Shown: positions 36,301 to 45,079, counted from the stretch's first letter. The stretch: DNA of 64,000 bases from Nematostella vectensis (GCF_932526225.1 NC_064048.1:5810627-5874626), one strand, 5' to 3'. Translations and numbers: made by a program. Notes: generated by a model from the letters alone, not told the origin.

Positions 36301-39300
36301 CACCGATGACGACACTACCTGGCGCGAGGGTAGTGTCCCTTGGCGAGAGGTCCTGTTTATCGACAACCCAGCATAGCTGGGATGGCCGCAGAAACTACTC
36401 GTTGCAACTTGTTGCCGGAAACTGAAGCCGGGTTGACCATCAGATCCGCCGGTGCTGGCCGTTGACCTATTCGAAGCTCATCCGCCCAAAGAAGTAACAA
36501 AGGTTTACTCCCAGATTTTTCCTCGAGGTTGACTCCTGAAGCCTTTCCCAGACCGGGTATAGCCGCAAGGCAGCGGAGGTTTGAAATCAGGGTTTTCCTT
36601 CCCCTAGGTGGATTGCCAACCAAGGCTAACGAGCTCCACCTACCCAGAAAGGGAATATACCGTCCCTTACTCGGTCCCTAGTGTAACTTTTTGTCAAGGA
36701 CAGGTGCACCACGTGAAGGTAGTTACACAGGATTTAGGTGGCCAGAGCCGTGGGGAATAGCCACCCTAAGCACCCTTTGGTAACCAGGGTTTAACAGATA
36801 GCTAGCAATTAGACCCTTTGGTAGCCAGTCCTTGGAAACACGTGGTTCAACCTTACACCCTTTGGTAACCAGGCTTTAACAGATAGCTAGCAATTAGACC
36901 CTATGGTAGCCAGGCCTTGGAAACACGTGGTCTACCCTAAGACCTTGGCAACCAGGCCTTATGTAATCTTAATTTTGATTCTAATGGTGACTTCCTGGTC
37001 AAAAGAGATTTTATTTTGACAGTTTATTCACAACTTCTGAAATCACTGAAATCCCTGATCCGAAGGCCCAAGTAGCTAGTCCTATTGATGTACCACACAG
37101 AGCCCAGTACAATTTGAATCGACTATCCTTTCTCATTTTAGGTTTGGGTGGATGCCGCTGGTCAAATATTCTTCTCTCTTAGTGTAGGGTTTGGCGGGCT
37201 AATCACCTACGGGAGTTACAACAAGTTCAACAACAACTGCCAGAGGTGAGCTCATGGAAGCTCATGCGGCACTTGCACACAGGGATTCCAACCTGTCTTT
37301 GCCACACGATCCTTAATGCCATTGTTTAACCACAGGGATCCCACTATATACATGCTTGAAAAGGGATACCATACTGACGTCAGAAATACCACCGGACTAT
37401 GTACAACGTTTCAACCACTAGACAACCATGATAATATCTTGATAGAATGCTTCACCACAGTGATACGTAGATTAACTGTTTTACCACAGGGATACCCTAA
37501 TAAAAGGTTTAGGCACAGGGGTACCCTGAGAAATTGTTTACCACAGGATTACTCTAATAATGCGTTCACCACAGGAAACCCTTTTGGGGTTTTTTTACCA
37601 CAGGGATACCCTAATAAATTGTTTAGGCACAGGGGTACCCTGAGAAATTGTTTTACCATAGGATTACCCTAATAATGCGTTCACCACAGGAAACCCTTTT
37701 GGTTTTTTTTACCACAGGGATACCCTAATAAAGTGTTTTTTTTTTACCACAGGGATAATCTAATAACGCGTTTTGCCACAGGGAATATCTCTATGGATTG
37801 TTTAACCACAAGGATACCCTTATGGATGGTTAACCACAGGGATACCCTTTTGGATGTTTAACCACAGGGGTACCCTAACGGATTGTGTTACCACAGGGAT
37901 GCCCTAATAAAGTATTTAACACAGGGATACCCTAATAAAGTTTTTAAAACAGGGATACCCTGATTGTTTCGGTGATCAACTGCCTGACCAGTGTGTTCGC
38001 GGGCTTCGTCATCTTCACCATGATGGGGTTTATGGCGCATGAACTTGGGGTCGAGGTCGAAGATGTTGTCAAGTCAGGTTAGTAACACACTCTCTCTCTG
38101 TTTAGCCCGACATAACGACATGGACATAATGACATAAAAGAAAAAACATGTTTTTTTCTCTTATGTCGTTATGTCCAAACCGTTATGTCGAAAATAAGAG
38201 TGCGCGCGCCCATGTCGTTATGTCGTTATGTCGATATGTCACTAGTGTGCTCTAGGCATAACTGCGCCCTAGGTATAGCGTGACACGGAAGTGAGGTACA
38301 GCGTGACACGGAAGTCAGGTCAGTACCGCGCCCTAGGTATAGCGTGACACGAAAGTGAGGTCAGTACCGCGCTCTAGGTACAGCGTGACACGGAAGTCAG
38401 GGCAGTACCGCGATCTAAGTACAGCGTGACACAGAAATCAGGTCAGTGCCCCGTGATAAAGACGTCTCATTATAGTTGTTGTTTTTATTGATTTTTAAAC
38501 AAAACTTTTAGATTTAACGATCACAAAGCCTCTCAGGTAGTACATATTTATCCACGATTCTTTTTATCACATTATGGTCATTAGGCTTCCGGTCAATACC
38601 TGGCGTTCTTTGCTTATGACTTTATGATCATTACCTCTCACCGTGGTTCACCATCCATTACTCGTATGCTGATACGATCCTTACGTTCCAGGTCCAGGTC
38701 TTGCGTTCATTGCGTACCCTCAAGGCATCAAGAAAATCCCGGGATCTCCCTTCTGGGCCTTCCTCTTCTTCTTCATGTTATTCAACCTCGGACTCGACAG
38801 TCAGTTCGTGGGCGTAGAAACAGTTACGACAGTACTTAGCGACTCTTATAAGGGGGCGAGGAGATACAAGGCGCACCTCACCCTACTCTTCTGCGTAGTG
38901 TCTTATATCCTCGGTATCTCCAATGTTACACAGGTAAATACTATGGGGGTGGGGGTGGGGGGAGATACAAGTCTCACCTAACCCTACATTTCTGTGTATT
39001 GTCTTATCTCCTCGGTATCTCCAATGTTACACAGGTAAATACCATTGGGGTAGGGTGTTGGGGGAGGGGGGAGATACAAGTCTCACCTAACCCTACTCTT
39101 CTGCGTAGTGTCTTACATCATCGGTATCTCCAATGTTACACAGGTAAATACCATTGGGGTAGGGTGTTGGGGGGGGGGGGGGGAGATACAAGGCGCACCT
39201 CACCCTACTCTTCTGCGTAGTGTCTTACATCATCGGTATCTCCAATGTTACACAGGTAAATACCATGGGGGTGGGGGGTGGGGGGAGACACAAGTCTCAC

Positions 39301-42300
39301 CTAACCCTACTCTTCTGCGTAGTGTCTTATATCCTCGGTATCTCCAATGTTACACAGGTAAATGCCATGGGGGTGGGGGGTGGGGGGAGATACAATTTAC
39401 ATTTAACCCTACTCTTCTGTGTTGTCTATTTTATCCTCGGTATCTGTAATATTATACAGGTAAACATCATGTGAGAGGGAAGATGATGAGGGGAATATGC
39501 CTCACTCTCTCTACTACTATATCGAGTTTTACTAAGTATTGAAAAATAAGGGAGTACAAAATTGAACAAAAAGGCTATGTAGTTTTAAAACTGTGCATCC
39601 TCAAAACGAAAGTGCTTGTGTTTCAGGGTGGTGTTTACATTTTTACCATGTTTGACTACCAAGGCGGTGGTATCTCACTTATCCTCATAGCTCTACTCGA
39701 GGTGATAGCAATCGGTTGGTTTTACGGTAAGATTATGCTACAAAGGCACTGCTAGCGTATCATGTTTCCTTTTTCAATATATCAAGCAGCGAATCCAGAA
39801 TCCGAATTTGATACTCAATATTTGTTCTTTTCAGGTGTCGAAAGATTTGCGCGCAATATAGAGTCGATGATTGGCCACCGTCCGAACATATACTTCCTTT
39901 TGTGCTGGAAATACATCTCTCCATTGATCATAGGGGTGCGTTAACAAAAACTTATTGCGATTTTGCTATCTTATTTTTATTGGCATTTTTCTTTTTTTTT
40001 AATCAATTTCCAGTCTCTAGAAATAGCGCAATAACTTAAAATTACATGACAGGTCATACTTCATGGTTTGTTAAAGTAAACATGACGTGTTTCCATGGTA
40101 GTTGAACTTTATATATCGTGGTTCCATTGAGTTGACATGGCATGTTTCCATGATAGTTGAACTTTATATATCGTGTTTCCATTGGTTGACATGGCGTGTT
40201 TCCATGGTAGTTGAATTTTTACATATCGTGGTTCCATTGAGTTGACATGTCGTGTTTCCATGATAGTTGAACTTTACATGCGGTGTTTCCATTGGTTGAC
40301 ATGGCGTATTTCCATGGTAGTTTAATTTTTACATATCGTGTTTCCATTGAGTTGACATGGCGTGTTTCCATGGTAGTTGAATTTTTACATATCGTGGTTC
40401 CATTGAGTTGACATGTCGTGTTTCCATGATAGTTGAACTTTACATGCGGTGTTTCCATTGGTTGACATGGCGTATTTCCATGGTAGTTTAATTTTTACAT
40501 ATCGTGTTTCCATTGAGTTGACATTACGTGTTTCCATGATAGTTGAACTTTACATGTCGTGTTTCCATTGGTTGACATGTCGTGTTTCCATTGGTTGACA
40601 TGTCGTTTTCCCATGGTAGTTGAATTTTTACATATCGTGGTTCCATTGAGTTGACATGTCGTGTTTCCATGGTAGTTGAATTTATACATATCGTGGTTCA
40701 ATTGAGTTGACATATCGTGATTCCATGGTAGTTGAATTTATACATATCGTGGTTCAATTGAGTTGACATACCGTGTTTCTTTAGTAGCTGTCACTGTCAT
40801 ATCGTATTTTCGTGGCTATTTAAATTGGGAGTTTAACTTGATAGTTTAACTTGCACGACGTACCTCCATGATAGTTTAAGTTGACCTGCTCGGTTTTTAC
40901 CGCAGGTTATCTTCATATGGAATTGTGTTGACTGGTCGGGTATCTCGTATGGTGATTACGTCTTCCCTGCTTGGGCCGAGTTCTGCGGATGGCTTCTTTG
41001 CTTTTCGTCCATCGTCTGTGTACCGATATGCGCTATTTATAGATGTGTCAAAGGAAAAGGAACGCTTGCAGAGGTAAAGCGCGCAACGAGAGATGGGTAA
41101 GGTGTAACTATTCGAGCAATGAGAGATGGTTAGTGTATGATAAGTCGCGCAATGAGAGATGGGAAGCGTATGGTAAGTCGCGCAATGAGGGATGGTTAGT
41201 GTATGATAAGTCGCGCAATAAGAGATGGGTAGCGTATGATAAGTCACGCAATGAGAGATGGGAAGCGTATGATAAGTCGCGCAATGAGAGATGGGAAGCG
41301 TATGGTAAGTCGCGCAATGAGGGATGGTTAGTGTATGATAAGTCGCGCAATAAGAGATGGGTAGCGTATGATAAGTCACGCAATGAGAGATGGGAAGCGT
41401 ATGATAAGTCGCGCAATGAGAGATGGGAAGCGTATGATAAGTCGCGCAAAAGAGATGGGTAGTGTATGATAAGTCGCGCAATAAGAGATGGGTAGCGTAT
41501 GATAAGGCACGCAATAAGAAATGGGTAGCGTATGATAAGTCGCGCAAAAGAGATGGGTAGTGTATGATAAGTCGCGCAATAAGAGATGGGTAGCGTATGA
41601 TAAGGCACGCAATAAGAGATGGGTAGCATATGATAAGTCGATCAATGAGAAATGGATAGTGTACGATAAGTCGCGCAATGACAGGGGGTAGTGTATAGCG
41701 AGTCTCGTAATGATAGATGGGTATAGTGAATGAATAGTCGTGAAATCAGATGTGGGTAGTGTATAACGAGTTGCGCAGAATCCATTTAGGGCGACCACAT
41801 AATCAATTTAGAATGCCATAGCAGGCCCGTAGCCAGCATTCTGAGTGGGAGGGGGCGGGGAAGGGGGGTTCGGTTATCTATTTAGCAGACCATTTTCACT
41901 AAGGTAGCTCGTCCTAGCTAGAAGTGTTACTCAATTTTCCTTATACAAGTGTACCTTCCAGTCTAGTAAGACAAGCTCTGTCAAAGACAAAATTCGTTAC
42001 CGCGCCGCTATAAAAAAGTACTTTGCTTTACGAACAGTATTTGAAGAGCACCTTGTCGCTGTGAAAAATTATCGGTTTCGTACATGTCCGCATCTCTTCT
42101 CGTAGCGAATGCTAGATGTGTTGACTCCAGATCAAGCCATGCTGGACGCTATTGACGCCAAGCACAACGTCCCAAAAGGGTGAGTTTTTAGTGTTAATTG
42201 ATATCTTATTTACTTTGTCAAACACTGATCCGACTCTACCAAATACACATTTTTTTTTATAAGAACGTTTTTATAAGAACGTCAAGCCTGAGATTTTATC

Positions 42301-42695
42301 AAAAGAAAACGCAGAGGCTTGGATAACAGCAAAACATTGCTTTGTTTGTGTGATGCATTATAAAATGCAGAATCAAATTGCCTTCACAATAACAATCTTA
42401 AATATTATTGCCATTTGTCATTTGTGTTATTCTTTTTATAAATTAATTCATTGAGTATTATATTTTTTATACACTAGAATTTACAAACGTCGTTAAGATT
42501 ATTTTCGGCCTTAAAATTCTCCATATATAGCGACCCATCTTCAGCAAAAAATTAGACACTTATTAAAAAAAAAACAGTGTATTCGTTTTTATACCGAAGA
42601 CTTCTTTTCGATAGACAACGGTCAACCAGCTCGGCAATTAAACGTTAGACAACACCACCATGTTTTTATCTTTCAGGAACAAAATGGTGAAGTGA
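24364..42695 (+). CDS. SLC6-family Na+/Cl- neurotransmitter/amino acid transporter (gene B)
   Basis: Fourteen exons: 24364-24667, 28918-29052, 29927-30077, 31139-31213, 31658-31790, 32526-32660, 37142-37245, 37953-38077, 38692-38933, 39627-39726, 39835-39935, 40906-41073, 42106-42179, 42677-42695 (TGA). All phases close, giving 621 aa. The start ATG has A at -3 and G at +4. The N-terminus (1-70) is charged and contains a duplicated RKYEYDD/RKYEYED motif. TM1 has [10 protein letters not shown] at 85-94, again with Gly in the substrate position; TM6 has GQIFFSL, TM7 [15 protein letters not shown]8 LGLDSQF. The EL2 cysteines and NCT glycosylation sites are present. Gene B is a tandem paralogue of gene A with exons of 135, 151, 133, 135, 104, 100, 101 and 168 bp in common. 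It differs around TM8: B has an intron at KSG/PGLAF that A lacks, and lacks A's intron at LDSQ/F. Substrate unresolved (glycine/GABA/taurine-like). Introns 1, 2, 6, 7, 8, 9 and 12 carry arrays copied from or abutting their exon edges. Confidence 0.92.
25318..25967. mobile_element. TTAA-flanked MITE, 15-bp perfect inverted ends
   Basis: GGTAATTCCCTTGAA at 25318-25332 and its exact inverse TTCAAGGGAATTACC at 25953-25967, each bordered by TTAA (25314-25317 and 25968-25971). TTAA duplication is the mark of piggyBac-type insertion, although the terminal bases are not the classical ones. The 650-bp interior has no transposase ORF, so the element is non-autonomous. In SLC6-B intron 1. Confidence 0.85.
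26640..27215 (+). repeat. 43-44-bp array copied from the SLC6-B exon 2 acceptor (left half)
   Basis: About 13 units of CTTTGCCAGCGTCGTTCCTC followed by ATACCATATTTGGTGTTTTATCA. The authentic exon 2 start at 28918 is TTTGCCAG/CGTCGTTCCTCATACCATATTTGGTG, coding SFLIPYLV. Each unit therefore contains an acceptor AG plus the first ~27 coding bases. Because the period is not divisible by three, the peptide SFLIPYLV recurs in rotating frames. Confidence 0.93.
27216..28334. other. ~1.1-kb sequence interrupting the exon-2-derived array
   Basis: Non-repetitive DNA that splits the acceptor-derived array into two halves. I see no inverted ends, no clear target duplication and no convincing protein; a 167-codon frame at 27726-28229 has no recognisable domain and Cys/Phe-rich random composition. 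It may be a transposon insertion or original intron sequence bounded by two array expansions. Confidence 0.4.
28335..28917 (+). repeat. 43-44-bp array copied from the SLC6-B exon 2 acceptor (right half)
   Basis: About 13 further units of the same repeat, running directly into the real acceptor at 28917/28918. Many units keep the pyrimidine-rich CTTTGCCAG/CG context, so more than a dozen potential acceptors precede the real one. Confidence 0.93.
29455..29926 (+). repeat. ~118-bp array copied from the SLC6-B exon 3 acceptor
   Basis: The exon 3 boundary TTGTCCAG/GTATTGGGTTTGCC plus ATGACGGTCAT recurs upstream at about 29455 (diverged), 29575 (strongly diverged), 29690 and 29808, before the authentic one at 29927. 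After 25 exon bases the copies switch to ATTACGTCCAACACTATTCC instead of the coding continuation. Confidence 0.92.
30160..30250. repeat. 27-bp minisatellite
   Basis: About 3.5 units of AAAGATAATGAAAATAGTGA plus CAATAGC, 80 bp after the exon 3 donor of SLC6-B. Not derived from exon sequence. Confidence 0.9.
31290..31640. repeat. ~34-bp minisatellite, about 9 units
   Basis: Unit ATACCATGATATCTAGCTGT plus ACACGTGCCATGAGC, with E-box-like CACGTG in most units. It lies between exons 4 and 5 of SLC6-B, ending about 20 bp before the exon 5 acceptor. Confidence 0.93.
32300..32447. repeat. 38-bp minisatellite, 4 units
   Basis: Almost identical units of ACTACGCACACCAATGTTCA plus TGTAATTTTGTAGTAATA in SLC6-B intron 5; the low divergence indicates recent expansion. 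Confidence 0.93.
32661..33117 (+). repeat. ~85-bp array starting at the SLC6-B exon 6 donor (left part)
   Basis: The donor region GG/GTAACAGGCCTTGAAAACAC begins the array. Units alternate TTTGGTAACCAGGCTTTAAC, AGATAGCTAGCAATTAGACC, GGTAGCCAGGCCTTGGAAAC and ACGTGGTTTAACCTTAGACC. The array is cut by the LINE at 33118 and resumes at 36771. Confidence 0.9.
33118..36770 (-). mobile_element. Near-complete non-LTR retrotransposon (LINE) in SLC6-B intron 6
   Basis: An insertion of about 3.65 kb that interrupts the ~85-bp array with matching repeat on both sides. It is in antisense orientation to the host gene. The 5' end (36282-36770) has a leader with a small open frame (36357-36623), and the 3' end has only ~45 bp after the ORF stop. 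No long poly-A tail is seen; the boundaries are judged from where the array stops and resumes and may be off by a few bases. Confidence 0.85.
33162..36281 (-). CDS. LINE endonuclease-reverse transcriptase polyprotein
   Basis: One uninterrupted 1039-codon ORF. The N-terminal third is an AP-type endonuclease: LGAWNVRT near residue 57, SEVRRP, VSVYAPT, and [10 protein letters not shown] near 197. The middle is a reverse transcriptase: [47 protein letters not shown] (first catalytic Asp), [16 protein letters not shown], and the [10 protein letters not shown] box with both catalytic Asp. A C-terminal region follows with [17 protein letters not shown] and [20 protein letters not shown], widely seen in this LINE group. 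No RNase H was recognised. The ORF makes a protein for target-primed reverse transcription of its own RNA. Lack of any stop or frameshift suggests recent insertion and possible activity. The clade is not assigned with confidence. Confidence 0.93.
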   Translation of the reverse strand: MESQSSSIGAMATAFGGTDAPPSAAVAKNGRRPHSAITSRAIDNRQFLSSRKQALTLGAWNVRTTNDGDGSLRPERATALICLELEHANIDICALSEVRRPNTGNIVERSHTIFWSGGSGRTAGVGFAISNRLVSQGICPTPINDRLMQMRVPLESGNYLTLVSVYAPTMQRTSEEKEVFYEKLRCCLPSAQNNPLIVLGDFNARVGQDYKSWPDVIGKHGVGKMNSNGLMLLEFCTRLQLSVMGTMFQLKDSLKNTWQHLRSKHWHQLDHVLANQAAKPFIKVTKVNQAADCFTDHKLLVSNCAFPLKRKKNISRPPKKLDTRLNDDKKVKLVQFLDEKIPACNNDFEDLQDILQQAANHVFERKKRIQNDWFDDQDEEIRNLLQDKSLDRHSLRTRIRQIKDAWFQKKAEEAEHFSQTKNPREFYATLNAVYGPRSRNSHPVRSKEGTLLADPIEVKGRWVEHFSDLLNLPSDVDLKIVDELDQLPIMQSMDDPVTDQELEKAISNTKLGKSPGFDGVLPEVIVYGGRCLRAFLLILFNIIWASEIIPQVWKDAIITILFKKGDRSECGNYRGISLLSVVGKIFADIILQRLQLLAEFIYPQSQSGYRAGRGTIDGIFTLRQLMEKTREQRNNMYIVFVDFVKAFDTVNRELLFLILGKLGCPPKFISIIKKLYSDVHARLIVDGELTRAFEYNCGVKQGCKLAPTLFGIYAAVLLWLAFNKIEHTCSIKIRFRFDGNLFDLRRLKAKTKVLTDFIREAQYADDIALFSDTPEGLQSLLTSYNELAKGMGMRINTKKTETMCIGNTADFYVDGIKLVNVTHSKYLGSILSSDCSMRAELTSRIQAVSCAYGRLRKRVFDSRDLTVPTKIAVYNQCLMPLLLYGSETWTVYQHEVRELCTLQQRHLRLILKIKWHDYISNEDVLRRANVDDIETKLARNRLRWLGHLCRMDDDRVPKQLLFSELEHGSRPVGRPKLRFKDILKKDLKIGCVLEVWNYHVHNRKEWRAITNNICTSYDKRRYETYLKQRETRRKRAENS
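36771..36962 (+). repeat. ~85-bp array (right part, beyond the LINE)
   Basis: Continuation of the array seen at 32661-33117: CCCTTTGGTAACCAGGGTTT, AGATAGCTAGCAATTAGACC and GGAAACACGTGG recur for about 2.2 further units. Confidence 0.9.
37310..37952 (+). repeat. Array copied from the SLC6-B exon 8 acceptor
   Basis: The authentic junction is AAAACAG/GGATACCCTGATTG. Upstream, about 20 units of varying length (roughly 20-45 bp) carry ACCACAGGGATACCCTAATA, i.e. the CAG/G acceptor and the first nine exon bases, in variants such as CACAGGGGTACCCTGAGAAA. The array fills intron 7 almost completely. Confidence 0.9.
38270..38460 (+). repeat. ~50-bp array resembling the SLC6-B exon 8 donor
   Basis: Units TAGGTATAGCGTGACACGGA plus AGTCAGGTCAGTACCGCGC, four copies. 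AAGTCAGGTCAGTACC matches the exon 8 donor AAGTCAG/GTTAGTAAC at 14 of 16 positions, so a donor origin is likely but less sure than for other arrays. Confidence 0.75.
38934..39475 (+). repeat. ~100-112-bp array copied from the SLC6-B exon 9 donor
   Basis: The last ~75 coding bases of exon 9 (AGATACAAGGCGCACCTCAC ... CTCTTCTGCGTAGTGTCTTA ... TCTCCAATGTTACACAG) plus donor GTAAATA recur five times after the true donor at 38933, with junction copies at 39034, 39143, 39255, 39357 and 39459. The peptides [18 protein letters not shown] are therefore encoded repeatedly. G-rich linkers (up to 14 G) separate the copies. Confidence 0.95.
40070..40790. repeat. ~60-bp minisatellite, about 12 units
   Basis: Units of GTGTTTCCATGGTAGTTGAA, TTTTTACATATCGTGGTTCC and ATTGAGTTGACATG, with subunit shuffling. 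Lies in SLC6-B intron 11; no exon relation seen. Confidence 0.93.
41074..41780 (+). repeat. 33-bp array starting at the SLC6-B exon 12 donor
   Basis: The intron opens GTAAAGCGCGCAACGAGAGA plus TGGGTAAGG directly at the donor, and the same sequence continues as about 20 units of TAAGTCGCGCAATGAGAGAT plus GGGAAGCGTATGA. Several units contain GGTAAGTCG, a strong donor-like string. With a period of 33 bp both strands are open, giving false ORFs. Confidence 0.92.
42250..42490 (+). mobile_element. TATAAGAACGTC repeat-family copy
   Basis: Begins TATAAGAACGTCAAGCCTGA and continues with CGCAGAGGCTTGGATAACAG, AAAATGCAGAATCAAATTGC and ATATTATTGCCATTTG. This order matches the inverse of 61140-60900. In SLC6-B intron 13. 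Confidence 0.65.
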
Positions 42696-42854
42696 GAAGA
42701 CAACAAGGAATTTTATCAAATATCTCACTCTAGCTCAGGTTTACTTCAGGGGTCGTCAACTTTCTTCGCGTGAAAACTATAAAAAATAGCGATATTAGGA
42801 AAAGAGTCAAAACGGTAGGTTGTAACGCTCCTAAGAGTGGCCGTGAGTAGCCTG

Positions 42855-42995
42855 GGTCCAGGGGCGTAGCCAGGGGCTGGCCTAGCCCCCCCTCACCCTT
42901 TTAGCAGCCAAAAATGCAGTAAATGTATGAGACATTATCTAAAATACAGAAGAAAATTCATTGAAATTCCCTTTTGGGCCCCCTCCTGTTAAAAT
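42855..42995. mobile_element. MITE remnant in SLC6-B 3' region
   Basis: CCAGGGGCGTAGCCAGGGGC with CTAGCCCCCCCTCACCC on the left and GGGCCCCCTCCTGTTAAAAT on the right. This resembles the CAGGGGCG-type MITE ends elsewhere in the window. It would lie in the 3' UTR if the distal poly-A signal is used. Confidence 0.5.
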
Positions 42996-43545
42996 TCCTG
43001 CCAATGCCGAAAGTCGACCGAAGCCCGAAAGTCGACCGAATGCTGAAGGCGCTATCTCTTTTAAGTTGTAAGTCCCGCCTTCAAAGTAAAAGAACCGCGA
43101 CTATCTACACTAGTGTAGAATATCTCAAAAGATTTTGACAACCCGCAGCATCGCGTATTAGAATTACGGTATTAATTTTGCGGCAGTATAGTTTCCAACA
43201 CATGGCCTTCTCTATTAAAAAGAAACTATTGTCCGTTGAATTCGGATGTTTCCAAATGTCATGGTGCGGTCTTGATAGTAAACTCCCAAGAAAGATGAGC
43301 ACTAAACGTTTTTGATACACGATGCAAGGGAACAGGCGTAAACCGGGTCTTGTTGAGGTTATTTGATCAACGCCAAACATATCCAACATGGATTGCAAGC
43401 TTATAAAGCATAGTTCTTTTTAATGCTTATAACTGATGCGAGATTTGACATGTGACATTCTATAGCGATTTGACATGTGACATTCTATATCGATTCTGCC
43501 CTATGAACTTTCGGTAATACTGGCAACTGCCAGTTACCCGAAATA

Positions 43546-43627
43546 CGTTCTGATTAGTTATCTTCCGGTTTACCGCGATAACTTTCCGTCCACCTCCAAC
43601 TTAGCGCTCGCAGTCTCTACCAAACCA
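43546..43627 (-). pseudogene. Detached copy of the paladin C-terminal coding end
   Basis: The sequence GATTAGTTATCTTCCGGTTT ... ACCGCGATAACTTTCC.TCCACCTCCAAC ... GCGCTCG.AGTCTCT is a close copy of 45304-45375, the last ~22 codons and stop of paladin in reverse complement. It lies about 1.7 kb beyond the real stop, within the likely 3' UTR or intergenic space. Confidence 0.85.
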
Positions 43628-43878
43628 GCCGATAGAAGAGGATGTTTTCTCACGCTTGGAAGAGGATGTTTTCTCACGCTTGGTGTTTTGCGAGGATGAC
43701 AAGAGGCTATTATGTGTCTAAGTACAGTTATGCTATTTAAGGTACTAAAAATTCATTATCGCCGTTATGTATGTATGGAAATTTACTATCACTTGAGCTT
43801 ACTTGTTTTATTATTTGTCCGTGAGGAGGTACTTGTATGTGCTCAAAAAGAAACTGTGTCTGTTTGTTTTGTTATAAC

Positions 43879-43884
43879 AATAAA
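43879..43884 (+). terminator. Candidate poly-A signal for SLC6-B
   Basis: AATAAA in AACAATAAAGACCTTATTG, about 1.2 kb after the SLC6-B stop. It is the first strong hexamer I saw before the convergent gene's 3' end, and it is followed by GT-rich sequence. Confidence 0.4.
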
Positions 43885-43951
43885 GACCTTATTGTAAATG
43901 TGTAAAAGCCCAGAAAATACTGCAGACAAAACAAGTTTTTGTTGATCTTGT

Positions 43952-43957
43952 TTTATT
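43952..43957 (-). terminator. Candidate poly-A signal for paladin
   Basis: TTTATT on the plus strand (AATAAA on the minus), about 1.35 kb after the paladin stop. With the hexamer at 43879 it would place the two convergent 3' ends within or close to 100 bp of each other. Confidence 0.35.
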
Positions 43958-44399
43958 TTATAACACATATACAAATTAATAAAACATACGATGTATAACA
44001 GTCGTTATCGGCTGTTAGCTGTTGGCGGTATCGGCATACGTGCTTATTTGATAGTTTCCTTTCTGTATAAATAATATATATACTAACAAGCGATATGTAT
44101 GGATACCACACCGAGTTTGTCTCGAGAGCTTTCGAGCAAGTCCCGAACAGCGAGTTATTCACGTGACCCGGATTGACCCGAACTACTCGTGATTTATACT
44201 GTGTTTCCTGAACGGAACCATATCGTGTTGTACCGATTCCTTACCGAGAGGTTTCGAGCAATATTCGTGTAAAAAACCGAGCCGCTCGAGAGCAATCCGT
44301 ATACTTCTTATATCCAAGGTCGTTGCTGGAATATTTTGTTCAGGGGGACAAGCCTCAGATATTTCTTTTATTTGCTTCAGGGTAGACTCTTTTTTTTCA

Positions 44400-45079
44400 T
44401 ATACCTTTGTATAATTATTTCTCCCCCCCCCCCCCCCCCCCCCCCCCTCCCTTCCCCACCCCGGGTTAGCTACCGCTGATATGAACATGAAACTACTGCT
44501 TTTGAATGATAGTTTTTTTGCTACAATATCTTCTATTATTTAGATACTTTCAAAGAAAAAATACTTATTACTATCCATGCTAATATATAATATATTTTTT
44601 TTAGTTAAAAGATAAGCGCTTTTCATCATGTAGCAAAGAAGGTTTTGTGTTATTTTTATATTATGTTGTTGTATATTGTGTTGTTATTATTTTAGAAAAA
44701 AATAAGAATGAACTATTCTGAAATTGAAAAAAAGGCGGGTGGACACATAAAATTGAAAAGGTGAAAGCTCGGGAAAGCACATCGTATTTTTCTTTCTTAG
44801 TAAAGCTCGCTTTATCGTGAAGTAGGAATGCTCTCTCTCGAATGCTGTCCCCGTGCCAACGTCAGTTTTGTCAGTTTTGTATAAATGTCCCGGGCCACTT
44901 ACTGTAAGTTTTGTATCTTCAATACAGTGATTCTCCCTAGATGTGCATAACAAACTACGTTGGGATAAATCCTTATGAGATAATTCTTGCAAATTGCTAG
45001 TTAAGCATATTTTCAAGAAAATTAGCCTTTCGCTGCTTTTCGTTCCGGTATAGGATTTCTGGTTCTTTTTTTTTTTTTT
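44400..45079. other. No gene seen; downstream of paladin
   Basis: Contains a 26-base poly-C tract near 44421-44447 and AT-rich DNA. No exon recognised; it may be paladin 3' UTR. Confidence 0.4.

Noticed and set aside
33770-36425. Several ORFs of 60-109 codons on both strands
   Set aside because: Frame shadows of the 1039-codon LINE ORF.
31290-41780. Regularly spaced repeats considered as CRISPR arrays
   Set aside because: Units are contiguous with no unique spacers, and the genome is eukaryotic.
40897-41798. Long overlapping ORFs on both strands
   Set aside because: 33-bp repeat array open on both strands; only the exon 40906-41073 on the plus strand is coding.
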